In this document: in pieces, positions 1-5,154 of the stretch
How the letters are laid out: the number at the start of each line of letters is the position of its first letter
How positions within the stretch are numbered: position 1 is the stretch's first letter
Assembly (NCBI GenBank): GCA_017964345.1
Contig: JAGCSD010000087.1
Span: forward strand, 1 to 5,154
DNA: 5,154 bases
Source of the DNA: Clostridia bacterium
GTDB lineage: Bacteria; Bacillota; Clostridia; Christensenellales; QALW01
Reading direction: 5' to 3'
Notes under the pieces: generated by a model
Told to the model about the DNA's origin: nothing
Database searches by the model: none
The model's input: the letters and a program-made list of their open reading frames with translations, nothing else
Program-made: the position numbers and the translations under genes

Positions 1-512
1 AAGAGCGGCGCAATAAGACCGATCAGCTCTATTTAACGTCGCCGATCGGGATCTCGTCCGTTGTCATGGGCAAATACGCCGCCGCGCTGACCGTTCTGTT
101 GATCGCTATGTTTCTGAATCTGATCTTTCCGCTGGTGCTGGTGTTCTATACGTCAAGCGGCTCGCTGAGTTTTACCATGCTGCTTGTGCAGTACGTGGGA
201 TTCTTCCTGATGGGAGCCACATTCCTCGCCGTGGGCGTGTTCATTTCGTCCATGACGGAAAGCCAGGTGGTGGCGGCGGTCGTCAGCTTTGCCGTGGCGT
301 TTTTTGTATGGCTCGGCAACAGCGTGCTGACAAACCTCGGCAGTGACTTCTTAAACATGGTGGCTTCTTCGCTGAATATGCTTTCGCGGTATCAGAATTT
401 CGCGGACGGCTTGATCGGTCTTTCGCCGGTCCTCTATTACGTCAGCGTGTCGGGACTGTTCCTGTTTCTGACCGTGCGCGCGATCGAACGCAGAAGATGG
501 ACGGGGGTGTAA
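1..512 (+). CDS. ABC-2 type transporter permease, GldF-like (5'-truncated)
   Basis: This is the C-terminal 169 residues of a membrane permease. The frame is open from base 3 to the TAA at 510-512, and the true start is upstream of the window; the ATG at 66 is internal. The visible part begins with the cytoplasmic stretch ERRNKTDQLYLTSPIG, which matches the E-R-x-G-T-x-E-x-L-x-TSP segment typical of ABC-2 permeases that pair with GldG-like proteins. About four hydrophobic segments follow: after GKYAAALTVL, around LLVQYVGFFLMGATFLAVGV, around VVAAVVSFAVAFFVWLG, and near the C-terminus. The tail contains YQNFADGLIGLSPVLYYVS and ends in the basic AIERRRW motif, again typical of the family. It should form the membrane channel of an ABC exporter whose ATPase gene is expected upstream. 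The GldG-like gene starts 4 bases after its stop. Substrate is unknown. Family assignment is confident; the GldF label is by similarity and does not imply gliding. Confidence 0.9.
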   Translation, partial: ERRNKTDQLYLTSPIGISSVVMGKYAAALTVLLIAMFLNLIFPLVLVFYTSSGSLSFTMLLVQYVGFFLMGATFLAVGVFISSMTESQVVAAVVSFAVAFFVWLGNSVLTNLGSDFLNMVASSLNMLSRYQNFADGLIGLSPVLYYVSVSGLFLFLTVRAIERRRWTGV

Positions 513-516
513 GGGC

Positions 517-1992
517 ATGAAAGAGCATCGTCGCCTGAAATACGGCGGGTTTTCGGTTATCATTACCGTGCTGGTCATTATAGCGGTTCTGGCGGTCAAC
601 GTGCTGGTTTCGTACTTAGAAGACCGCAACGGCTGGAAAGCGGACTTTACGCCTACGCGCGCCTACACGCTCGATAAAAGCGCGGAAACGGCAATTCGCG
701 ATCTTACTTGCGACGTGATCATTTATTCGTTTATTCCCGGCGGGCAGAGCAGCCGGTACAGCACCATGACGGAGAATATCGTGGCGCTTTTTGACGGCGC
801 AAGCGAACGTATCGAATCCAAAAACGTCGATCCGATCGTCAATCCGTCCAAGCTCGAACAGTTTTCGTCCGATACCAAAACGCTGTCATCCTTCGCGGTC
901 GTCGTGGCGCAGAAGGATAACGAGGCGAATTATCATGCTTTCAACGAGGATGAGCTGGTGGAGTTCAACAGCAATAATTCCAAGTATTATTTCGTGCTGC
1001 AGCGCTGGATCACGAGCGCGCTGGTCTATATGCGCACGGGCATCCGGCAGAACGTCTATCTCTTGACCGGGCATGGGGAAGATATACAGGATGCTTCCTT
1101 ACAGGTGATGCTCAGCCGCATCCGGCGCGAGAATTTTGAAGTTCAGGAGTTGAGTTTGGTTTCCGGGCAAACGACGCTTAAACAGGGCGACGTGGTGATT
1201 GTGACCGAACCAAAAAGTGATCTGACTGAAAACGAATACAATACGCTGATTCAGTTCTTAGACGATCATTACGGCTCCATGATGATCATTGCAGCGCGTC
1301 TGATCGACGACGCGGGTAATAAACTGACGCGCTATCACAATCTGCTGGATGACTTCAATCTGTCTTTGGAAGACGGCGTGATTGCCGAAACGGACGATCA
1401 GCATCATCAAACCAACTTGCCTAAGAACATACAGTTGATCGCCGACCAGGCGCACGTCGTTTCCTCGGCGGTACGCTCCGCAAACGAACCGGTCTGGGTA
1501 ACCGAGGCAACCGGTATTACGTATAAATACGGCACCGGCACGACTATCGGCAGTATTTACGAAGAAAAGTTTTCTTCCGTTCTGACCAGCTACGCCTCGA
1601 GCGTGCTTGTCCCGTGGGAGTATGCCAGCGACTTCCGTGCTACGGATTATGAAACAGGTATCCACACGGCAGCCGGCGCGTACGAACGCCGCAATACCGG
1701 TATCACCGGCACGGAGAACACGACCACCACGCGTATTCTGATCCTGGGCAGTCAGTCGATCGCCACGGGCGATTATTTAGGCAATCAGAACATCCTGCGC
1801 AACGGTATCAACTGGCTGGCGGGGAAGAACGCGGGGGATACCCTTGTCAGCGTGGGCATTGACCTGACGAGCAGTTATGTCCAGCTCACTCAGCTTCAGA
1901 TGCGGATATGGTTTGCCGTGTTGGTCGCCGCTGTTCCGGCAGCGTTGCTGGTTGCCGGCATCGTGGTCTGGATCCGAAGGAGGAACCTGTAA
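517..1992 (+). CDS. GldG-like ABC transporter auxiliary protein
   Basis: The product is a 491-residue membrane-anchored protein of the GldG / ABC_transp_aux type (COG3225-like). Residues 1-9 are basic, followed by a signal-anchor helix at about 10-34. A large extracytoplasmic domain follows, and a second helix lies at about 464-486 before the basic tail WIRRRNL. Family landmarks are visible: NVDPIVNP at 103-110, YLLTGHGE at 181-188 (the conserved x-L-T-G-H-G-E motif), and ILGSQSIATGDYLGNQN at 409-425 leading to INWLAG at 431-436. The start is 4 bases after the permease stop, with a G-rich stretch (503-507) as a plausible but non-ideal ribosome binding site, suggesting coupling to permease translation. 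In Bacteroidetes, GldG works with GldF and the ATPase GldA in gliding. In other phyla the homologous module has no settled function, so I infer only an exporter accessory role on the outer face of the membrane. Confidence 0.9.
   Translation: MKEHRRLKYGGFSVIITVLVIIAVLAVNVLVSYLEDRNGWKADFTPTRAYTLDKSAETAIRDLTCDVIIYSFIPGGQSSRYSTMTENIVALFDGASERIESKNVDPIVNPSKLEQFSSDTKTLSSFAVVVAQKDNEANYHAFNEDELVEFNSNNSKYYFVLQRWITSALVYMRTGIRQNVYLLTGHGEDIQDASLQVMLSRIRRENFEVQELSLVSGQTTLKQGDVVIVTEPKSDLTENEYNTLIQFLDDHYGSMMIIAARLIDDAGNKLTRYHNLLDDFNLSLEDGVIAETDDQHHQTNLPKNIQLIADQAHVVSSAVRSANEPVWVTEATGITYKYGTGTTIGSIYEEKFSSVLTSYASSVLVPWEYASDFRATDYETGIHTAAGAYERRNTGITGTENTTTTRILILGSQSIATGDYLGNQNILRNGINWLAGKNAGDTLVSVGIDLTSSYVQLTQLQMRIWFAVLVAAVPAALLVAGIVVWIRRRNL
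1977..1984 (+). promoter_or_regulatory. Ribosome binding site of the DUF4340 gene
   Basis: AAGGAGGA is a near-perfect Shine-Dalgarno sequence lying 7 bases before the ATG at 1992. It sits inside the last codons of the GldG-like gene. It decides the start of the next gene: the same frame is open from an ATG at 1908, but that start lacks such a site and would add 28 residues with no family character. Confidence 0.85.
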
Positions 1993-3608
1993 TGGACCGT
2001 CAAGACGAAAAAACATACGAACAGATCACGCAGGAGCTGACGGACGAGCCGGACGCGCTCGCGGAGGAACTGCTTCACGTTGAAAAAAAGAACGGGAAGA
2101 TACGCAAGCTCGGCATGAAAAAGACGATCGTGCTTCTGAGCATTGCCGTCGTGCTGATCGCCGCCGTTCTCGTCGTCACACTTGTGGCGTTTCCCAAAAA
2201 GGAAGAAACGGACGATCAGGTGATCACGCTGTACGAATATGACCAAGCTGATCTGGTATCGATGGAAATCGACAACAAAACGGTACATTCGCAGTACACG
2301 CTGACATCGTTTATGAACGGCACGCAGTTGGAGTGGAACATCGAGGGTCAACGATACAGCGACGTCAACCAGACGCGTACCGGCTATCTGGCGCGCTTCG
2401 GCGCTAAGCTTTCCACGCAGAACGTGATCGCCTGTGAGGAAAGCCGTCTGGACGAATACGGACTGAAAAATTCCGCTGTGACCGTGATCTTCTCCTATAA
2501 AGACGGCACGCGCCATACCGTGGATATCGGTAAAACGTATGGCAGCAGCGAGGGCGCCTATGTGCTCTTGGACGGGCAAACGGATAAGGTGTACATTGTT
2601 TCCACCTATATCGAGGAGTATTTCACCCAGCCGCTTTCGTGGCTGTTGAACCTGCCGTCGCTTTCCCGTACGTCGCTGAGCAGTCAAAGCCTGTATCTGC
2701 TAAGCGCCAAGCGGGAACTGATTCAGCTTTCCTATATCCCCGGTCCGCTCTCCGGCGCCGAGGCGTGGTATATGTTGGAGCCGACGATTTCCGAAACCGT
2801 TTCGGACAAAGTAGATGAGGTGTTTTCCGGCATCAGTGACCTGACGCTCAATGCGTATTTCTGCGAGCGGGCGGGGGAAGACCTCTCCCTTTACGGGTTC
2901 CAAAAACCGACGCTGGAACTGCAGAGTTATGACGCGGAAGGCAAACTGTTGGACCAGTTTGTCGTCGGTTCGCTGATAGACGACTCGCAGGACGAGTATT
3001 ATTGCGCGCTCATTACGGAGGGAGAAACGTTCGAAACATCGCCCGTGTATACGGTCAAGGCGTCAATGCTTGCGCCTCTGCAGGTCACGGCGGTGGACAT
3101 TGCCAACCCGTATCTGGTGGCGCTGAACGTCTATTGGCTTCGTCACGGCACGTTTTTGATCAACGGCGAAACGTATGAACTGACGGTAGATCGCACCGTT
3201 CTCTATGACGATCAGGGAAAAGAACTGATCGATACGGACGGCTCGGTCAAAACCAGCAATCTGTATTATATCAACGGCAAACTGCTGGATGATTTGCAGT
3301 TTAAGAGCTTTTATTCCAAAGTGCTGTTCCTCTCCATTGAGGGACTTGTGCCCGATGACACGCCCAAAGGGGAAGTGCTGTTTTCGTATTCGCTGGACGT
3401 TGTGATCCCCGTGACCGATTACGAAACCGGCGCGTTCTATGAAAAAGAAGCCGTGTATGAAGGAACCTATTATCGCATTTCCGATACCTACGCCGTTTTC
3501 AAGAACAACGAGAGCGACAAGGCAGTCTTTACGGTGCGATGCCGCTCCGTGGACGCGGTGGCGGAAGCCATGCAGTTACTGCTCGAGGGAAGAATGCCGA
3601 CGGCGTAA
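1992..3608 (+). CDS. DUF4340 domain-containing membrane protein
   Basis: The product is a 538-residue single-pass membrane protein. Residues 1-44 are charged and probably cytoplasmic, a hydrophobic helix spans about 45-67, and the rest is extracytoplasmic. Residues 153-203 match the DUF4340 pattern: LDEYGL, a beta strand, KDG, then VDIGKTYG, AYVLLDG and VYIV. A second, similar unit starts at residue 298 with LSLYGFQKPTLEL and continues through FVVGS (323-327) to SPVYTV, so the protein seems to carry two related modules. The start codon overlaps the preceding stop (TAATG) and has an excellent ribosome binding site, pointing to translational coupling. DUF4340 genes commonly follow the permease and GldG-like genes of this uncharacterised exporter class, so it is probably a third component exposed outside the cell. 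Biochemical function is unknown. Its stop codon directly abuts the stop of the convergent small gene at 3609. Confidence 0.88.
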   Translation: MDRQDEKTYEQITQELTDEPDALAEELLHVEKKNGKIRKLGMKKTIVLLSIAVVLIAAVLVVTLVAFPKKEETDDQVITLYEYDQADLVSMEIDNKTVHSQYTLTSFMNGTQLEWNIEGQRYSDVNQTRTGYLARFGAKLSTQNVIACEESRLDEYGLKNSAVTVIFSYKDGTRHTVDIGKTYGSSEGAYVLLDGQTDKVYIVSTYIEEYFTQPLSWLLNLPSLSRTSLSSQSLYLLSAKRELIQLSYIPGPLSGAEAWYMLEPTISETVSDKVDEVFSGISDLTLNAYFCERAGEDLSLYGFQKPTLELQSYDAEGKLLDQFVVGSLIDDSQDEYYCALITEGETFETSPVYTVKASMLAPLQVTAVDIANPYLVALNVYWLRHGTFLINGETYELTVDRTVLYDDQGKELIDTDGSVKTSNLYYINGKLLDDLQFKSFYSKVLFLSIEGLVPDDTPKGEVLFSYSLDVVIPVTDYETGAFYEKEAVYEGTYYRISDTYAVFKNNESDKAVFTVRCRSVDAVAEAMQLLLEGRMPTA

Positions 3609-3785
3609 TCATGATTGCGGCTTTTGGTCAATTGCCGCCACCGGTTCGTCTTTCAGGCGCTCCTTGACCGCCTCGTGCTTGCTTAGAATGGTTCGATAGG
3701 CGCTGAATTGCCGTGTCTGCTTCGGGGCTTCCTCCGGGGGTTCCGGAGCCTTGAAAGCGTGCCGGAACGCATTGAATTTCCGCAT
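3609..3785 (-). CDS. Small hypothetical protein, 58 aa
   Basis: I do not recognise this small protein. It starts MRKFNAFRHAFKAPEPPEEA and ends with DQKPQS. The N-terminal 12 residues are basic and aromatic, residues 14-21 form a Pro/Glu hinge (PEPPEEAP), and residues about 28-53 are charged and look helical. There are 12 Lys/Arg against 8 Asp/Glu, no cysteine, no signal peptide and no membrane segment, so a cytoplasmic protein is likely. The start is chosen because AAAAGGAG lies 7 bases upstream on the minus strand, and a possible -10 box (TACAAT) lies further upstream. The frame stays open for another 91 codons beyond this ATG, but that part runs antisense through the lipoprotein gene and has no such signals. 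The gene is convergent with the DUF4340 gene, with no spacer, and divergent from the lipoprotein gene. Regulator, adaptor or an unrelated small protein are all possible. Confidence 0.65.
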   Translation of the reverse strand: MRKFNAFRHAFKAPEPPEEAPKQTRQFSAYRTILSKHEAVKERLKDEPVAAIDQKPQS

Positions 3786-3792
3786 ACGATCA

Positions 3793-3801
3793 CTCCTTTT
3801 T
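3793..3801 (-). promoter_or_regulatory. Ribosome binding site of the 58-aa small gene
   Basis: Read on the minus strand this is AAAAAGGAG, ending 7 bases before the ATG at 3785. Strength and spacing are as good as for the large genes here. It is the main reason to accept the small reading frame as a gene and to place its start at 3785. Confidence 0.7.
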
Positions 3802-3814
3802 GCTTTTCGTTTGG

Positions 3815-3820
3815 ATTGTA
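3815..3820 (-). promoter_or_regulatory. Possible -10 box for the small minus-strand gene
   Basis: On the minus strand the sequence is TACAAT, one mismatch from the TATAAT consensus. A transcript starting about 7 bases downstream would have a short leader of about 20 bases holding the ribosome binding site. No convincing -35 hexamer lies 16-18 bases upstream (the 17-base position reads TCATAC), so this is a weak call. Confidence 0.3.
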
Positions 3821-3826
3821 TGCGGC

Positions 3827-3833
3827 AGGGAAG
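3827..3833 (+). promoter_or_regulatory. Ribosome binding site of the first lipoprotein gene
   Basis: AGGGAAG lies 6 bases before the ATG at 3840, a moderate Shine-Dalgarno match. It supports a start at 3840 over the in-frame ATG at 3708. The 3708 start would put 44 extra residues ahead of the signal peptide and overlap the minus-strand gene. Confidence 0.55.
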
Positions 3834-3839
3834 AAAGGT

Positions 3840-4988
3840 ATGATCGCTATTTTCAAACGTGTACTTGCGGTGACTTTTGCGCTTCTGTCGCTTTGCCTGA
3901 CCGCCTGCGCGCCGCGCAGCCAAGTAAAACAGGCGCTTCCCGATACGGATTTCGCGGGAGAAATCGTTTCCAACGGCGGTCTTGCCGCGCGGCAGGGAGA
4001 GTGGATCTACTACCTCAACGGCGACAATTTCACGCGCGACCAAAAGGAACGTTTTCACGCCTATGCCGGCGCGCTTTGCCGCATGAAAGCCGACGCGTCG
4101 GAAAAAGACGTGGTGGTAGACGCCGACGTGTCGCTTTTCACCCTGCTCGGCGAGAGGATCCAGCTTTGTATTTTTGAAAACGGACAGAGCGTTGCCGCGT
4201 CGGTCAGAACCGACGGAACGGATTTTCGGACGTTGGGGCAGATCGATAACATCTATGACGGCGGCTGTTACGCCTGCGCGGGCGGGTATGTATATTTCAC
4301 CCGGCAGTATTGCCTTTACCGTATGGATACGGACGGCAAAAATGTGTGCCGGCTGACGGATTTTCCTGTTTACAATCTGCGCGCGTCTGAGCGAGAAGCG
4401 TATTTTACGCGTGAGGTGAACGGCTCCATCGGCAGTTTATACCGTGTGCCGCATGGACAAACGGAAGCCGTGCAGATCACGGCGGAGCCCGCGTATGTGC
4501 TGAGCGCCGACGAAGACGAGATGTTCTGCTATATGCTCGGAAACGGCTATGTATACCGGTTTCGACCGAGCACGAGCGATTTCCAGGCCGTTGTATACGG
4601 CGGATATACCGAGTACGCGTTTTCCGAGGACTTCTACGCCGTTTCAGTCGAAAAAGAGGACGCGGGGGAATTGTATCTGATTCCCGCGGGCGGCGGCGGG
4701 CGCGTGCTTTTAGCGGAGCAATACGGCAGATGTATGGTCTTTGCGGGGCAGTATCTGTATTATATCAACGCCGGCAAATTGAACACTCTCTACCGCTGCC
4801 GTTTGGACGGTTCGCTCAGCGAGTGCGTCTGCGAGGAATTTGTGCTGGATATCGATACGCTCGACGTGGTGGACGAGTATTTGTATTTCTTTTCCGACAG
4901 CGATTATGACCGCGTATACCGTCTGCATACGGAATCGGGGCAGGTCGAATGTGTGGAGCTTGAGGACTTTTCCGTGGTAGGGGATTGA
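3840..4988 (+). CDS. DUF5050-type beta-propeller lipoprotein
   Basis: The product is a 382-residue predicted lipoprotein. Residues 1-22 form a signal peptide (MIAIFKR, then a hydrophobic core), and LTAC at 20-23 is a good lipobox with lipidated Cys23. The mature part is built of loose repeats of about 40 residues. Each pairs an aromatic strand such as GEWIYYLN (53-60), GGYVYFTR (148-155), GQYLYYIN (303-310) or DEYLYFFS (345-352) with a following strand such as LYRMDTDG (159-166), LYRVPHG (200-206), LYRCRLDG (317-324) or VYRLHTESG (359-367). Including weaker copies near 104, 184, 227 and 262 there are about eight units, consistent with a beta-propeller of the DUF5050 / LRP1-like class. The mature chain has 12 cysteines besides Cys23, unusual for an exported protein. 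It should sit on the outer face of the membrane, perhaps binding a ligand; no catalytic motif is seen. A paralogue follows 14 bases downstream, so the two are probably cotranscribed. Confidence 0.85.
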   Translation: MIAIFKRVLAVTFALLSLCLTACAPRSQVKQALPDTDFAGEIVSNGGLAARQGEWIYYLNGDNFTRDQKERFHAYAGALCRMKADASEKDVVVDADVSLFTLLGERIQLCIFENGQSVAASVRTDGTDFRTLGQIDNIYDGGCYACAGGYVYFTRQYCLYRMDTDGKNVCRLTDFPVYNLRASEREAYFTREVNGSIGSLYRVPHGQTEAVQITAEPAYVLSADEDEMFCYMLGNGYVYRFRPSTSDFQAVVYGGYTEYAFSEDFYAVSVEKEDAGELYLIPAGGGGRVLLAEQYGRCMVFAGQYLYYINAGKLNTLYRCRLDGSLSECVCEEFVLDIDTLDVVDEYLYFFSDSDYDRVYRLHTESGQVECVELEDFSVVGD

Positions 4989-4995
4989 AAAGGAG
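4989..4995 (+). promoter_or_regulatory. Ribosome binding site of the second lipoprotein gene
   Basis: AAAGGAG begins directly after the stop of the first lipoprotein gene and lies 7 bases before the ATG at 5003. It fixes the start of a gene that is otherwise cut by the window edge. Confidence 0.8.
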
Positions 4996-5002
4996 AACTG
5001 TT

Positions 5003-5154
5003 ATGAAAAAAATCATCGCCTTGCTTTGTGTGCTGCTGTTCGCGGTGAGTGCCGCGTCCTGCGCTGCTCCGCTTGCGGGAGGTCAGCCGGACGGGGAAAT
5101 TCTCTCCAACGGCGGGTTGGCGGTACAGCAGGGGGACTGGCTGTACTTCATCAA
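5003..5154 (+). CDS. Second DUF5050-like lipoprotein (3'-truncated)
   Basis: Only the first 50 complete codons are present; the gene runs out of the window. The product begins MKKIIALLCVLLFAVSAASC, a short signal peptide with a lipobox-like AASC and probable lipidated Cys20 (the -3 Ala is less usual than Leu). After a short linker the mature part reads GEILSNGGLAVQQGDWLYF. This aligns without gaps to GEIVSNGGLAARQGEWIYY of the upstream lipoprotein, with 13 of 20 residues identical over the shared segment and most differences conservative. It is therefore a tandem paralogue, expected to have the same propeller fold and surface location. The 14-base gap and strong ribosome binding site suggest cotranscription with its neighbour. 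Whether the gene is complete cannot be judged here. Confidence 0.8.
   Translation, partial: MKKIIALLCVLLFAVSAASCAAPLAGGQPDGEILSNGGLAVQQGDWLYFI

Noticed and set aside
791..1066. 91-residue plus-strand frame within the GldG-like gene
   Set aside because: Out-of-frame shadow rich in Arg and Ser, inside a strongly supported coding region.
1896..2687. 263-residue open frame on the minus strand, opposite the DUF4340 gene
   Set aside because: It lies antisense to well-supported GldG-like and DUF4340 coding sequence, has no recognisable domain, and its composition (many Arg, His, Gln) is typical of a shadow frame in GC-rich DNA.
3616..3637. GCGGC / GCCGC inverted repeat with 12-base loop
   Set aside because: Only five pairs, a long loop and no T-run; too weak to call a terminator.
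3732..3748. GC-rich hairpin CTCCGG / CCGGAG with 5-base loop
   Set aside because: No T-tract follows on either strand, and the bases are explained by the Pro/Glu codons of the small gene, so it is not called a terminator.
3708..3839. N-terminal extension of the first lipoprotein to an upstream ATG
   Set aside because: It would bury the signal peptide and lipobox 44 residues in, has no ribosome binding site, and overlaps the minus-strand small gene. The start at 3840 fits a lipoprotein.
3820..3843. Seven-codon leader peptide (MRQGRKV) whose stop overlaps the lipoprotein ATG as ATGA
   Set aside because: It has no ribosome binding site of its own and no attenuation-like codon run or hairpin; probably chance.
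3816..3844. TTGTAT, 17 bases, TATGAT: promoter-like pair on the plus strand
   Set aside because: Transcription would begin inside the lipoprotein gene, past its ATG and ribosome binding site, with no sensible alternative start that keeps the signal peptide.
3786..4058. N-terminal extension of the minus-strand small gene to 149 residues
   Set aside because: The extra part is antisense to the lipoprotein gene, and the strong ribosome binding site sits immediately before the internal ATG at 3785.

Overview
The window looks like a chromosomal fragment from an anaerobic Firmicute, probably a Clostridia or gut-type lineage. This rests on moderately high GC, strong AGGAG-type ribosome binding sites, tight gene packing, and beta-propeller lipoproteins of a kind common in Clostridia. 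The taxon is an inference, because no rRNA or marker gene is present.

Left part (1-3608, + strand): three tightly packed genes form one operon. They are the C-terminal part of an ABC-2 type permease (cut by the window edge), a GldG-like auxiliary protein with a membrane anchor at each end, and a single-pass membrane protein with two DUF4340-like modules. The spacings are a 4-base gap and then a 1-base TAATG overlap. This matches the known permease / GldG-like / DUF4340 arrangement of uncharacterised ABC exporters, named after the gliding-motility GldFG proteins. The ATPase would be expected just upstream, outside the window. The system probably works at the cell membrane, but its substrate cannot be read from sequence.

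Middle (3609-3839): a small gene encoding a 58-residue, charged, proline-containing protein lies on the opposite strand. Its stop codon abuts the stop of the DUF4340 gene with no base between them. It has a textbook ribosome binding site and a possible -10 box. I do not recognise it.

Right part (3840-5154, + strand): two tandem lipoprotein genes, divergent from the small gene. The first is complete (382 aa). It has a lipobox and about eight loose YxYF...LYRxxxDG repeats of the DUF5050 / LRP1-like beta-propeller type. The second is cut off after about 50 codons but is clearly a paralogue: its mature N-terminus repeats the GEI-SNGGLA--QG-W-Y signature of the first.

The most unusual item is the small minus-strand gene wedged between the exporter operon and the lipoprotein pair. 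The internally repeated DUF4340 protein, the cysteine-rich propeller and the tandem lipoprotein expansion are secondary points. I see no mobile element, CRISPR array, tRNA or rRNA.
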